From contig NZ_SLXW01000001.1 of the NCBI RefSeq assembly GCF_004341085.1, positions 868,001-932,000 on the forward strand: DNA of 64,000 nucleotides, in the 5' to 3' direction. Of this stretch, positions 16,206 through 24,806 are shown piece after piece. Both the position numbers and the translations under genes were made by a program. The stretch's first letter is position 1. Each line of letters opens with the position of its first letter. The notes under the pieces are model-generated. The model did no database searches. It was not told the origin of the DNA and worked only from the letters and a program-made list of their open reading frames with translations. The DNA is from Sphingomonas sp. PP-CE-1G-424. Lineage in GTDB: Bacteria; Pseudomonadota; Alphaproteobacteria; Sphingomonadales; Sphingomonadaceae.

Positions 16206-18346
16206 GAGCGATCCTGACGCGTCCCGTCACGCGTTAGCGGCTGGCGTCCTGCCGGCTGCTCCTGACGCGGCTGGTCTCGGCCCGTGACCCGATTGATCCA
16301 GTCCTGATTGAGCTGTTGCGGCGGTGCAGCCGGAGCAGCAGGCGCCGGCTCGGGCTGATCCGCATCGGGCCGCGGGATCGTGTCGCCGGTCTGCGCATCG
16401 GTCGGCACCGGCGGTTGGCCCTGCTCGATCGGATTGCCGTCCGCGTCGACCGCCATCTGGCCGTTGTCGGGCTGGCCGAAATAGCTCTGCTCGTCGGGCT
16501 CCAGCTGCCATTCGGGCAACGTTACCTGCGTGTCGAACTGCTCGATCGGCCGGTTCGCGGTCGCGGGCTTCATGAACGCCGCCCACGCCTTGGCGGGCGC
16601 GGTGCCGCCGTGCAGGCCGGCGATCGGCTTGGCGTCGTCGCGACCCATCCATACGCCGGTGGTGATCCCGCTGGAGAAGCCCAGGAACCAGCCGTCCTTC
16701 GACGCGGTGGTCGTGCCGGTCTTGCCCGCGACCGGGCGGCCGATCTGCGCGGCACGACCGGTACCGGTGTTGACCGCGGTCTGCAGCAGGTCGGTCATCT
16801 CGGCAGCGACATAGGGCGCGACGAGCACGTGGCTGCGATCGACCTCGTGCGTGTAGATCGTCTGACCGTTCGCGGTGACGCGCGTGATCCCGTACGGCGT
16901 CACCGCGACACCCTTGTTGGCGACGCTGGCGAACGCGCGCGTCATGTCAATCACGCGGACTTCGGACGTGCCCAGCACCATCGACGGATGGACGTTGACC
17001 GGCGTGGTGATGCCGAACCGCCGTGCCATGTCGGCGACCGTGTTGAAGCCGACCTCCTGGCCGAGCTTCGCGGCGACGGTGTTGAGCGAATAGGCGAACG
17101 CGGTGCGCAACGACACGGCACCGGAATTATGCCGCGAATCGTTGCGCGGGCTCCAGCCCTGGATCGTCACGGGTTCGTCGACGATCGAATCGTCTGGCTT
17201 GTGACCGGCTTCCAGCGCGGCGAGATACACGAACAGCTTGAACGCCGAGCCCGGCTGGCGGACCGCCTGCGTCGCGCGGTTGTAGATTGACGACACGTAA
17301 TCCTTGCCGCCGACCATCGCGCGCACTTCGCCGCCACGATCGAGCGCGACCAGCGCGCCCTGCGCACCGGGGGGTGCATTGGCGCGGATCGCGTCGTCCG
17401 CCTGGCGCTGCATCGTCAGGTCGAGCGTCGTCCACACTTCGAGCGGCTCGGTGGTCTCGTCGATCAGCGTATCGAGCTGAGGCAACGCCCAGTCGGTGAA
17501 ATAGCGAACGCTGTTCTGCTTGGGCTCGGGCGCGAGTTTCAGCCCGCTGACATTGGCATCGGCAGCCTGCTCGGCGGTGATCGCGCCGGTCTCGCGCATC
17601 GTCTCCAGCACGACGCCCGCACGGCCGACCGCTGCCTCCGCGTCGGCGGTCGGCGAGTAATTCGACGGCGCCTTGACGAGGCCGGCGATCACCGCCGCTT
17701 CGGCGAGGCTCAGATGATCTGCGCCATGACCGAAGAATTTCCGCGACGCCGCGTCGATCCCGTACGCGCCGCCGCCGTAATAGACCTTGTTCAGATAGAG
17801 TTCGAGGATCTGGTCCTTGCTGAACTTCCATTCGAGCGCGAACGCGAGGATGCCCTCGCGGAATTTGCGGCCGAACTTCTTCTGATTGTTGAGGAAAACC
17901 GTGCGCGCGAGCTGCTGCGTGATCGTCGAGCCGCCTTGCGTCCAGTGGCCGCGGTCGAACCGCACCTTCACCGACCGCGCGACGCCTACCGGATCGATCC
18001 CGATATGCGACCGGAAACGACGATCCTCGACCGAGACGGTCGCGTCGCGCATGACCTGCGGGATCTGCGAATAGGGCAGCCATTCGCCGAAGCTCGGCCC
18101 CATCGACACGATTACCGTGCCGTCGGCGGCATGGACGCGGATCATCTGGCCGTTGGGCGACGACTTCAGGCTGTCGAAGCTCGGCAGTTGCGACATCGCG
18201 ACGTAGACCGCGATCGCCAGCGCACCGAGCGCGAGCAGCCCGATTCCGATGCAGACCTTCAGGAAGACGACCAGCCGCCGACGCCAGCGAGACGCCGGGG
18301 TAGACGGGGGCCGACGGGACGGTGAAGCAGAACGCGTACTGGCCAT
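16181..18346 (-). CDS. Bifunctional penicillin-binding protein, class A (PBP1 type)
   Basis: A 721-residue peptidoglycan synthase. A basic cytoplasmic tail and one membrane anchor (about 26-50) precede the GT51 glycosyltransferase domain, with catalytic Glu107 in VEDRRFRSHIGIDPVGVARS, then GGSTITQQLARTVFLN, EGILAFALEWKFSKDQILEL and YLNKVYYGGGAYGIDAASRKFF. The transpeptidase domain has SxxK in RQPGSAFKLF (about 365), SxN in AYSLNTVAAKLG and KTG in AGKTGTTTASKDGWFLGFS. The C-terminal ~120 residues are a Pro/Gln-rich disordered tail. Its end overlaps the metallopeptidase gene. Confidence 0.93.
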   Translation of the reverse strand: MASTRSASPSRRPPSTPASRWRRRLVVFLKVCIGIGLLALGALAIAVYVAMSQLPSFDSLKSSPNGQMIRVHAADGTVIVSMGPSFGEWLPYSQIPQVMRDATVSVEDRRFRSHIGIDPVGVARSVKVRFDRGHWTQGGSTITQQLARTVFLNNQKKFGRKFREGILAFALEWKFSKDQILELYLNKVYYGGGAYGIDAASRKFFGHGADHLSLAEAAVIAGLVKAPSNYSPTADAEAAVGRAGVVLETMRETGAITAEQAADANVSGLKLAPEPKQNSVRYFTDWALPQLDTLIDETTEPLEVWTTLDLTMQRQADDAIRANAPPGAQGALVALDRGGEVRAMVGGKDYVSSIYNRATQAVRQPGSAFKLFVYLAALEAGHKPDDSIVDEPVTIQGWSPRNDSRHNSGAVSLRTAFAYSLNTVAAKLGQEVGFNTVADMARRFGITTPVNVHPSMVLGTSEVRVIDMTRAFASVANKGVAVTPYGITRVTANGQTIYTHEVDRSHVLVAPYVAAEMTDLLQTAVNTGTGRAAQIGRPVAGKTGTTTASKDGWFLGFSSGITTGVWMGRDDAKPIAGLHGGTAPAKAWAAFMKPATANRPIEQFDTQVTLPEWQLEPDEQSYFGQPDNGQMAVDADGNPIEQGQPPVPTDAQTGDTIPRPDADQPEPAPAAPAAPPQQLNQDWINRVTGRDQPRQEQPAGRQPLTRDGTRQDRSQDDRPNQ

Positions 18347-18391
18347 GTGACCGCGAGAATTACGCGTTCCGCCCGCGCCCTACAAGCGCGA

Positions 18392-18802
18392 TCAGGCCGC
18401 GACGTTCGCTTTGCGCGGCCGGAATTCCAGCGACAGCGAGTTCATGCAATAGCGCTGGCCGGTCGGCGGCGGGCCGTCGGGAAAAACATGGCCCATATGG
18501 CTGTCGCAGCGGGCGCACCGTGTCTCGACGCGGGTCATGCCGTGGCTGCGATCGGTGTGGTCGGTGACCGCATCGGGGCCGATCGGCTGCGTGAAGCTCG
18601 GCCAGCCCGATCCGGAATCATATTTGTCCGCGCTGTCGAACAGCTCGTTGCTGCACGCCGCGCACCGATAGATGCCATCGGCCTTGTTGTCGTTGAGCGC
18701 ACCGGCGAAGGCACGCTCGGTGCCTGCTTCGCGCAGCACGTGATATTGCTCGGGGGTGAGGCGCTGGCGCCACTCGGATTCGGAAAGGTTCAGCTGGTCC
18801 AT
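18392..18802 (-). CDS. msrB: Peptide-methionine (R)-S-oxide reductase
   Basis: A 136-residue MsrB that reduces the R epimer of methionine sulfoxide in proteins. Zinc Cys pairs are YRCAACSNELF and ETRCARCDSHMGHVF; the catalytic site is GQRYCMNSLSLEF. The substrate loop DSGSGWPSFTQP is intact. ATG 18802 matches the family; the open frame upstream is not homologous. It lies 54 bp behind the flavoprotein gene of the type III PKS operon on the same strand and could be transcribed with it, but its function does not demand that. Confidence 0.95.
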   Translation of the reverse strand: MDQLNLSESEWRQRLTPEQYHVLREAGTERAFAGALNDNKADGIYRCAACSNELFDSADKYDSGSGWPSFTQPIGPDAVTDHTDRSHGMTRVETRCARCDSHMGHVFPDGPPPTGQRYCMNSLSLEFRPRKANVAA

Positions 18803-18856
18803 GGGTTTGAATCTCGTGCTGGCGGGACGGATTTCAAGGTGGCCCGACACCGAACG

Positions 18857-19945
18857 CTAAGTGTGCCCTATTCTGGTTGCATTCGCGATCACCTGGATCA
18901 AGGCGGGGCGCAGCAACGGCAGCAGCCACGCCGAACGCGTACTTTCGGCGACCTGGCGGACGATGCCGGCGATGCCGATCGGGCGGGCGAGGCGGCGCGC
19001 GAAATCTTCCTGCCAATGCGCGGCAGTGTCGGGGCCACCTCGGACATAGGCGATGGCCGCGGCGACGCCACTGGCGAGCGCAATGCCCATGCCCTCGCCC
19101 GCCAGCGACGGGATGACGCCGGCCTGATCGCCGAGTCGGAAAATCGCGTCCACCCCCTGACGTTGCCGCCAGCCATAGGGGACGTTGGCGATCGCATCGA
19201 TCGTCGCGGTGCCGTCGACCAGCGCGACCCATTCGCCGAGCGCCGGCATCTCGCGGCCGAGCGCGTCGAGCAGTTGCGCGGGCGATCCCGCCGCCTGGAG
19301 TCGCGAGCGATGGACCGCGAGGCACAGGTTCGCGGTGCCGTCCTCCTGCATCGCCAGCCCCGCATAGCCGCGATCGAACAGATGCAGCTCGATGCCCCCG
19401 TCGAGCGACCGGCGCAACGCGGGAGACGGGGCGATTCGCACGCGCAGCCCAAGCGTCGGATCTTCGCCGCGCGCCTCTTCGGGGCGTGCCATCCCGCGAA
19501 CGTCGTGCTTGCCGCTGGCGAGGAACAGCGCGTCGGGGGCGAAGGTCGCGCCATCCGCGGTGCGGACCGTCGTGCCGTCGATCTCGCGCACCGTGACGCC
19601 GCGTTCGACCGGCGTGCCGAGCCGCACGGCTTCGGCCAGCAGCACCGTATCGAGCCGCCGGCGTGTCACCGATACCGCGGGATGCGGCAGCGCGGCCTCC
19701 GCACGCCGCGCGCCGGCGTAGATCCGCGCCCGCGTCACCCGCGCCGGGTTGAGCGCATCGGGATCGATCCCGAGCCCGGCCAGCGTCTCAAGCGTCCGCC
19801 AGCTGAGGAACCCGCCGCAAATCGCGTCACCCGTCTCGCGCGACCGCTCGACGAGCAGGTGCGGCAAGCCCGCGCGCGCGAGCCGGATCGCGGTCGCGGC
19901 GCCGGCGAGCCCGCCGCCGACGATCAGCGCAGGCGTTCGACGCAT
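18857..19945 (-). CDS. FAD-dependent oxidoreductase of the type III PKS operon
   Basis: A 362-residue flavoprotein of the geranylgeranyl reductase / p-hydroxybenzoate hydroxylase superfamily. The dinucleotide fold is ALIVGGGLAGAATAIRLARA (residues 6-25); the second FAD motif is FRLGDQAGVIPSLAGEGMG, and the GG-doublet continues as GMGIALASGVAAA. A Cys-x-Gly-Gly pattern, GDAICGGFLSW, follows the first motif. In Streptomyces srsABC a type III PKS, methyltransferase and flavoprotein hydroxylase make phenolic lipids, and this gene sits in the same three-gene set. Its start overlaps the methyltransferase end by 22 bp. The actual substrate is unknown. Confidence 0.85.
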   Translation of the reverse strand: MRRTPALIVGGGLAGAATAIRLARAGLPHLLVERSRETGDAICGGFLSWRTLETLAGLGIDPDALNPARVTRARIYAGARRAEAALPHPAVSVTRRRLDTVLLAEAVRLGTPVERGVTVREIDGTTVRTADGATFAPDALFLASGKHDVRGMARPEEARGEDPTLGLRVRIAPSPALRRSLDGGIELHLFDRGYAGLAMQEDGTANLCLAVHRSRLQAAGSPAQLLDALGREMPALGEWVALVDGTATIDAIANVPYGWRQRQGVDAIFRLGDQAGVIPSLAGEGMGIALASGVAAAIAYVRGGPDTAAHWQEDFARRLARPIGIAGIVRQVAESTRSAWLLPLLRPALIQVIANATRIGHT

Positions 19946-20616
19946 AACCGGAACGGAAAGACGCGACGGACCCTCGCTTGGGATATCCCGGCCTCGGCGA
20001 GGATCGGTGGCCATTCGTCGGGGCGATAGCTGCGCGCGATCGACAGCGTGCCGTCATGCCGGACGATCCGGTGCCAGCGCGCGAGCGTGGCGAGGATCGG
20101 GAACCCCCAGTGCGCGAACCCGTGGCGGTGGAGATCGTTGACGAACCACCCCGCGCTCGCATGCGCCTCCATGAAGCGCAGGAACGCGACCAGCTGGTCG
20201 TGCGTCATGTGATGCGCGACGAGGCTGCTGACGATCACGTCCCAGGGTTCGTCGGCGAGATCCGCATAGTCGCCCGTGACATAGCGGATATCGCCGCCGA
20301 TAGCGGTGGCATGCGCGCGCGCCGCCTGTTCGCTGCGCGGGTTGAGATCGACGCCGACAAGGTCCGCCTCGATCCCTTTCGCCTTGGCCCAGCGCGCGAT
20401 CCGCCGCAGCATGTCGCCATCGCCAAACCCAACATCGAGCACGCGGACGCGCTTGCGCCCCCTGGTCGCGCGGTCGAGGAAATCGAGCGTCGGTCGCCGC
20501 GCCATCGTCACGCTGTTCACGGTGGCGAGATCGCCGACCACGTCCGCATAGGTTGCCGCGTCGAGATCGTCCGCGTCCATCAGCTCCTCGGCCTGGCTGC
20601 GCGTGGCGAGGCTCAT
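19924..20616 (-). CDS. SAM-dependent methyltransferase of the type III PKS operon
   Basis: A 230-residue class I methyltransferase. Motif I is RVRVLDVGFGDGDMLRRIAR (about residues 57-76), the acidic residue after beta-2 is in ADLVGVDLNPRS, and motif II-like sequence is WDVIVSSLVAHHMTHDQLVA. The pattern resembles methyltransferases that act on phenolic polyketides, but specificity cannot be read from sequence. ATG overlaps the PKS stop (ATGA) and the flavoprotein gene starts inside its 3' end, so the three genes are translationally coupled. Confidence 0.87.
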   Translation of the reverse strand: MSLATRSQAEELMDADDLDAATYADVVGDLATVNSVTMARRPTLDFLDRATRGRKRVRVLDVGFGDGDMLRRIARWAKAKGIEADLVGVDLNPRSEQAARAHATAIGGDIRYVTGDYADLADEPWDVIVSSLVAHHMTHDQLVAFLRFMEAHASAGWFVNDLHRHGFAHWGFPILATLARWHRIVRHDGTLSIARSYRPDEWPPILAEAGISQARVRRVFPFRLCVERLR

Positions 20617-21701
20617 GCCGCGCTCCGGAATCCGAAGCCCTCCGCAGCAAGGCCCGGACCGAACGCCAGCGCGACGCCGTGCCTGATCGGCGGCCCGGCC
20701 AGCAGGCGCTCGAACACGAACATCAACGTCGCCGATGACATGTTGCCATTCTGCGCCAGCACCTGGCGCGATGCGTCGAGCGCGTCGGGCTTGAGCTGCA
20801 TCGCATGCTCGACCGCGTCGAGGATCGAGCGTCCGCCGGCGTGTACCGCCCAGCCGTCGATCGACTCGGGCGGGTGGCCGTCGCTGACGATCGTCCGGAA
20901 CGCGGTATCCGCCAGCGCCGTGGCGATTCGCGCGGGCACCTCGCCCGACAAATGCATCGCGAATCCTGCGTCAGTGACGTCCCAGCGGATCAGCGTCTCG
21001 GTATCGGGCAGCGCGGCGGCGAACGGCGTGCCGAGCTCGATCCCGGTCGCGTCCGCGGTCACCAGCGCAGCCGCAGCGCCGTCGCCGAACTGCAGCATCG
21101 CCAGCAACGGTTCGATATCGGTGGCGGGCTGGAGATGCAGCGTCGAGAGCTCGACCGTCACGACCAGCACGCGTGCGTGACGTTCGGAGCGGACGATGTG
21201 GCGCGCGTTGCGCAATGCGACGACCGCCGCGTAGCAGCCCATGAAACCGATCAGCAGTCGCTCGACGCTCGGCGATAGCCCCAGTCGGCGCGCGATGATC
21301 TGGTCGATCCCGGGCGCGACGAAGCCGGTGCAGCTCGCCACCACCAGATGCGTGATTCCCTCGACCGCGATTTTGGCGCGCAACGCGTCGATCGCGCGGA
21401 TCGCCAGATCAGGCGCATGTTTGGCGTACAGCGTCATCCGCGCCGCAGTCCCGGGATGCGGTTCGGTCGCATAGAAGCCCGCAGCATCGACCGGCGATCC
21501 GCCGTCGGCGGTCGGTGGCAACACCGACCAGCGATGCGCGATCCCCGACCGCGACGCCATCCGATCGAACACCCGCGTCGCGCGCGCCTCGGTCCGCGCA
21601 CGCGCCCAGGCGATGAAGGCGTCATGGATATCGTGATCGGGCACCGCGGTGCCGACGGCGTTCAGGAAGGCAGCGGTGCAGGCGGGGGAAGAAGCAGGCA
21701 T
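20613..21701 (-). CDS. Type III polyketide synthase (chalcone synthase-like)
   Basis: A 362-residue homodimeric ketosynthase of the chalcone/stilbene synthase family, condensing malonyl-CoA onto an acyl-CoA starter to give pyrones or resorcinols. The triad is visible: Cys124 in THLVVASCTGFVAPGIDQII, His287 in DGWAVHAGGRSILDAVE and Asn320 in AQNGNMSSATLMFVFERLL. GFMGCYAAVVALRNA is the usual stretch after the active site. I take ATG 21701; a GTG at 21764 would add 21 residues unlike the family. It is first gene of the operon PKS-methyltransferase-flavoprotein. An acyl chain starter (alkylresorcinol-type product) is a guess from related clusters. Confidence 0.92.
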   Translation of the reverse strand: MPASSPACTAAFLNAVGTAVPDHDIHDAFIAWARARTEARATRVFDRMASRSGIAHRWSVLPPTADGGSPVDAAGFYATEPHPGTAARMTLYAKHAPDLAIRAIDALRAKIAVEGITHLVVASCTGFVAPGIDQIIARRLGLSPSVERLLIGFMGCYAAVVALRNARHIVRSERHARVLVVTVELSTLHLQPATDIEPLLAMLQFGDGAAAALVTADATGIELGTPFAAALPDTETLIRWDVTDAGFAMHLSGEVPARIATALADTAFRTIVSDGHPPESIDGWAVHAGGRSILDAVEHAMQLKPDALDASRQVLAQNGNMSSATLMFVFERLLAGPPIRHGVALAFGPGLAAEGFGFRSAA

Positions 21702-21893
21702 GTCAGCGGGCACGACGTCCTTTGGTCCGTGCGGGATGGCACGCGATTCGATCACTATACGCACAGCGAGCGATTATAGACGTCGCCGTCGCGGATAATC
21801 CGCATGGTCCCACACGGATATCGCTGAATGATATCATGAAATGATATCGCCAACCGCGTCCTTCGACGTCGCACGAGCCGGCGGTGTTGCGCC

Positions 21894-22067
21894 TCAGCGC
21901 GGGCGATCGGTCTCGGCGGGGGCATCGATCGCGTCGGGCGTCAGGCCATATTTCTCGGCCATCAGCGTCATCGCCCATTCGACATAGGCGGCGATCGCAT
22001 GATCCTCCGCGGCGTCGAGCGCCCGGCAGGCATCCTGTAACTGCGCATATACTCTGAACGCGTTCAT
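21894..22067 (-). CDS. Small hypothetical protein
   Basis: A 57-residue, mostly helical protein: NAFRVYAQLQDACRALDAAE, then AYVEWAMTLMAEKYGLTPDA and a short polar tail. ATG 22067 has GGAAG 7 nt upstream, a better site than the ATG at 22094. No family is recognised. It lies between the PKS gene (same strand, 190 bp further) and the AT-rich region before the MarR gene. Confidence 0.5.
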   Translation of the reverse strand: MNAFRVYAQLQDACRALDAAEDHAIAAYVEWAMTLMAEKYGLTPDAIDAPAETDRPR

Positions 22068-22449
22068 GATCGAACTTCCACTATCAGGCGCCATGCCATG
22101 ACGAACGCCAAGGCACGCCCCGATAGCCGAAAACCGGCAAGTCTGCCAGAACCGTATAATATACGCGATTCGCAGCGTAGTTTCGAAATGGTACGATTAA
22201 AACCAAAACAAAACCAATATGGTTATAGTGTCTTGGAACTACAGATTGATCCGAAATGAAGTAGAAACAGAGCTATTTTTGTACGTATTTCTCACATGGT
22301 TACCTATTTTCAAAGGATTAGGTTGAAAAACCGCGAGGGAAGGAGACAATGTCGTCAGTTCGATCTGTCATGCCGCGGTGGTTCCGCATTGCGAACAGGG
22401 CGGATCGGCCGATGATGTCTCATCCTTGGTGAACGACGGGAGTCTTTGA
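22068..22449. other. AT-rich intergenic region upstream of the MarR-like gene
   Basis: No gene is visible. From about 22150 to 22320 the sequence is much more AT-rich than its surroundings, with CCGTATAATATACGCG (TATAAT on the plus strand at about 22154), AAAACCAAAACAAAACCAATATGG and GAGCTATTTTTGTACG. It probably holds promoters and regulator sites for the divergent genes. No clear -35/-10 pair could be assigned to the MarR gene. Confidence 0.5.
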
Positions 22450-22911
22450 GTGAAGAACGAGTCGGTGGTCGAGCTAATCAAGGATCTCACGGCCAAGCTG
22501 TCCGCCGTGGCGGAGGAATTCAACGGGCGCGTCGCGCATGCCGCCGAAGAGGCGCCCGTTGGCGAGGAAAACGACGAAGCCGCGCTGGTCGATTATGCCG
22601 AGACGGTGCTCGAGCAACGGCGCATGCGGCGTCAGTTCCTCCCGGGCGAACTGTTTCACGAACCGGCCTGGGATATGCTGCTCGCGCTGTTCGTCTCGCG
22701 CGACGCCCGCCTGCCGATGAACATCAAGGCGCTGGTCAGCATGTCGGACGCGCCGGTGACGACGTCGCAGCGCTGGATCGAACATCTCCACAAGCTCAAG
22801 CTGATCGATCGCGTCATCGATCCGACCGATCGCCGACGCGTCGAGATTTCGCTCAGCCATACCGGCGACCAAGCGATGAAAGCCTATCTGCGCGCGCTCA
22901 AGCACCAGTGA
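22450..22911 (+). CDS. MarR-like winged-helix transcriptional regulator
   Basis: A 153-residue protein with an acidic helical N-terminus (about 1-50) and a C-terminal winged helix: GELFHEPAWDMLLALFVSRD, then the recognition helix region MNIKALVSMSDAPVTTSQRW IEHLHKLKLIDRV and the wing DPTDRRRVEISLSHTGDQAM. This is the MarR wing pattern. The initiator is GTG at 22450 with GGGAG 7 nt upstream. It lies 330 bp before the DUF11 surface-protein operon on the same strand and is a possible regulator of it. Confidence 0.8.
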   Translation: MKNESVVELIKDLTAKLSAVAEEFNGRVAHAAEEAPVGEENDEAALVDYAETVLEQRRMRRQFLPGELFHEPAWDMLLALFVSRDARLPMNIKALVSMSDAPVTTSQRWIEHLHKLKLIDRVIDPTDRRRVEISLSHTGDQAMKAYLRALKHQ

Positions 22912-23239
22912 ACCGCCATTAGCCGAGCTTCGTGAAGGCACCGGACTTTCGCGCGCACGTGTATCGATGACCAGAGCAGGCACGCCCGTCAGGCGCGATC
23001 TAAAGCTGCGTCTGACGCCCGAATCATGATCGTATACTTGCTACGATCGCTATCGCTGAGCAACGATACAACCAGAAGACAGTTAACGGTCCATTTTAGT
23101 GTAAATTTGCGACGAACAAGTCACCATTTTCGTTGGAAACACACGAAAAATATCGCCGCTGTTTGTCGTTTTGATTTAGTAGGTTTTAGTTAAGCGATAC
23201 GACGCAATTTTGTTCCCTAACAAAGGTCAGGGGGACAAA
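22912..23239. other. AT-rich intergenic leader of the DUF11 operon
   Basis: No gene is visible. The stretch from about 23030 to 23215 is AT-rich (for example AGTTAACGGTCCATTTTAGT and TTTGATTTAGTAGGTTTTAG) and probably holds the promoter of the downstream operon. A TTAA half-site at about 23079 resembles a CtrA half-site, but its partner seven bases later is TTTT, so I do not call a CtrA box. Confidence 0.5.
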
Positions 23240-24271
23240 TTGGTTCGGCAAAATCAAGCATTTGCAATGAGGGCAGGGTACCGATCGGTCTCCGTCACTG
23301 CGTTGCGTGCGTTGATCGCCGGAGCAGCGGGCCTGCTCGCGCCAGCGCCCGCCTGGAGCCAGGCCACTGCTCCGACGCCTGCCGGTACGCCGATCGTCAA
23401 CACCGCGGCGCTGGGGTTCGACCTGAACGGCGCGACCCAGTCGACCGTCTCCAACACCGTGACGATCATCGTCGCCGAACGGCTCGACGTGAGCCTGGTC
23501 CGCACCGGGCAGGGTGCCGTCGTCGTCACGCCGCAGCCCAAGGCGGTGCCGTTCACGCTGACCAATCGCGACAATGGCAATGAATCCTTCGCGATCGCCG
23601 CCACCGTGTCGGCCGGCGTCTTCGGCGTCCAGGCGCTGGTGATCGATGCGAATGGCGACGGGCTCTACGATCCGGCCAAGGATCTGCCGCCCGCCGATGG
23701 CAGGACTCCGGTCCTGTCGCCCGGCCAGTCGATCCAATTGCTGGCGATCCTGGTTCGGACCGATTCTTCGGGTGGCGCCGCGACCGCGACGCTGACCGTC
23801 ACCGCGCAATCGACCACCGGATCGGGCCAGCCGGGCAGCACCTATGCCGGGCTGGGCGACGGTGGCGGCGATGCGGTCGTCGGCCCGACCGGAGCGATCG
23901 CCAGCGTCGTCGTGCCGATCACGACCGGCATCGCCGGCCCGTCGTTGTTCAAGAGCCAGTCGGTGCTCGCCGCCGACGGATCGCAGAACGCGGTGCGCGA
24001 TGCGGTCATCACCTACACGCTCGAGGCGCGGTTCACCGATGCGGTCACCGGCGCGCGGATCGTCGATCCGATCCCCCAGGGCACCGTGTTCGTTCCCGGC
24101 AGCCTCACGCTCGACGGCACGCCGCTGACCGATGCCGGCGACGGCGATGCGGGTGCCTTCGATCGCAACGCATCGGCTCCCGGCGCGGCTGGCGGCGGCA
24201 TCGCCGTCGCACTCGGTCAAGTCGCCGCCGCCGCCGTCCACACCGTTCAATTCAAAACCAAGATCCAATGA
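23240..24271 (+). CDS. Secreted DUF11-like beta-sandwich protein, first gene of surface operon
   Basis: A 343-residue exported protein; the signal peptide ends near PAPAWSQA. The mature start has the module GTPIVNTAALGFDLNGATQS ... VSNTVTIIVAERL, shared with two other proteins of the operon. A dockerin-like Asp-rich turn, DANGDGLYDPAKD, follows, then a DUF11-like domain (KSQSVLAADGSQNAVRDAVI, TYTLEARFTDAVTGARIVD, PIPQGTVFVPGSLTLDGTPL). The start is uncertain: TTG 23240 has AGGGGGA upstream, ATG 23267 would still give a signal peptide. The next gene begins 11 bp after its TGA. Confidence 0.75.
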   Translation: MVRQNQAFAMRAGYRSVSVTALRALIAGAAGLLAPAPAWSQATAPTPAGTPIVNTAALGFDLNGATQSTVSNTVTIIVAERLDVSLVRTGQGAVVVTPQPKAVPFTLTNRDNGNESFAIAATVSAGVFGVQALVIDANGDGLYDPAKDLPPADGRTPVLSPGQSIQLLAILVRTDSSGGAATATLTVTAQSTTGSGQPGSTYAGLGDGGGDAVVGPTGAIASVVVPITTGIAGPSLFKSQSVLAADGSQNAVRDAVITYTLEARFTDAVTGARIVDPIPQGTVFVPGSLTLDGTPLTDAGDGDAGAFDRNASAPGAAGGGIAVALGQVAAAAVHTVQFKTKIQ

Positions 24272-24282
24272 GGAGTCCAAGC

Positions 24283-24756
24283 ATGATCACGCGTCCCATG
24301 ATTGCCGCCGTCCTGATGGCGACCACCGCTTCCGTTTCCGCTGCTGCGGGCCCGCTGCAGGTGACGAGCAGCATCCTCGTCGAGAGCCGCAGCGCGGCCG
24401 CCGATGGCACCACGCGGATCACCTTGGTCAAGCCGGGCAAGGTGACGCCGGGCGACAAGGTCATCTTCGTCCTCGCCTATCGCAACACCGGCAAACAGCC
24501 GCTGGCCAACGTCGTGCTGGCCAACCCGTTGCCGGCGGCGATCTCCTATCGATCCGCAAATCCCGGTTCGCCTGCACCCGACGTGTCGGTCGACGGCACG
24601 ACGTACGGCGCGCTCGACGCGCTCCGCGTCCGCAGCCTCGACGGCAGCACGCGCGCGGCGAGCCCCAACGATGTCACCAGCGTCCGGTGGCGCATTGCGA
24701 ACCCGATACCGGCCGGTTCGCAAGGCCAATTCGCGTTCCAGGCCGTCCTCAAATGA
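24283..24756 (+). CDS. Small secreted DUF11-domain protein
   Basis: A 157-residue exported protein: signal peptide to about residue 21 (ATTASVSAAAG), then a single DUF11-like domain with TLVKPGKVTPGDKVIFVLAY, RNTGKQPLANVVLANPLPAA and VRWRIANPIPAGSQGQFAFQ. This is the typical pattern of DUF11 (PGD..x.Y...NTG..P..NV...D.LP). ATG 24283 is preceded by GAGGAG 7 nt upstream; ATG 24268 overlapping the previous stop is possible but lacks that site. It is the only one of the four secreted proteins lacking the N-terminal NTA module. Confidence 0.8.
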   Translation: MITRPMIAAVLMATTASVSAAAGPLQVTSSILVESRSAAADGTTRITLVKPGKVTPGDKVIFVLAYRNTGKQPLANVVLANPLPAAISYRSANPGSPAPDVSVDGTTYGALDALRVRSLDGSTRAASPNDVTSVRWRIANPIPAGSQGQFAFQAVLK

Positions 24757-24806
24757 TCTCCCCCCACCACCAAGCCTGACTAAACACACATAAGGAAAAT
24801 CAAGAC

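Noticed and set aside
23079..23094. CtrA binding site before the DUF11 operon
   Set aside because: Only one TTAA half; the partner half seven bases on is TTTT.
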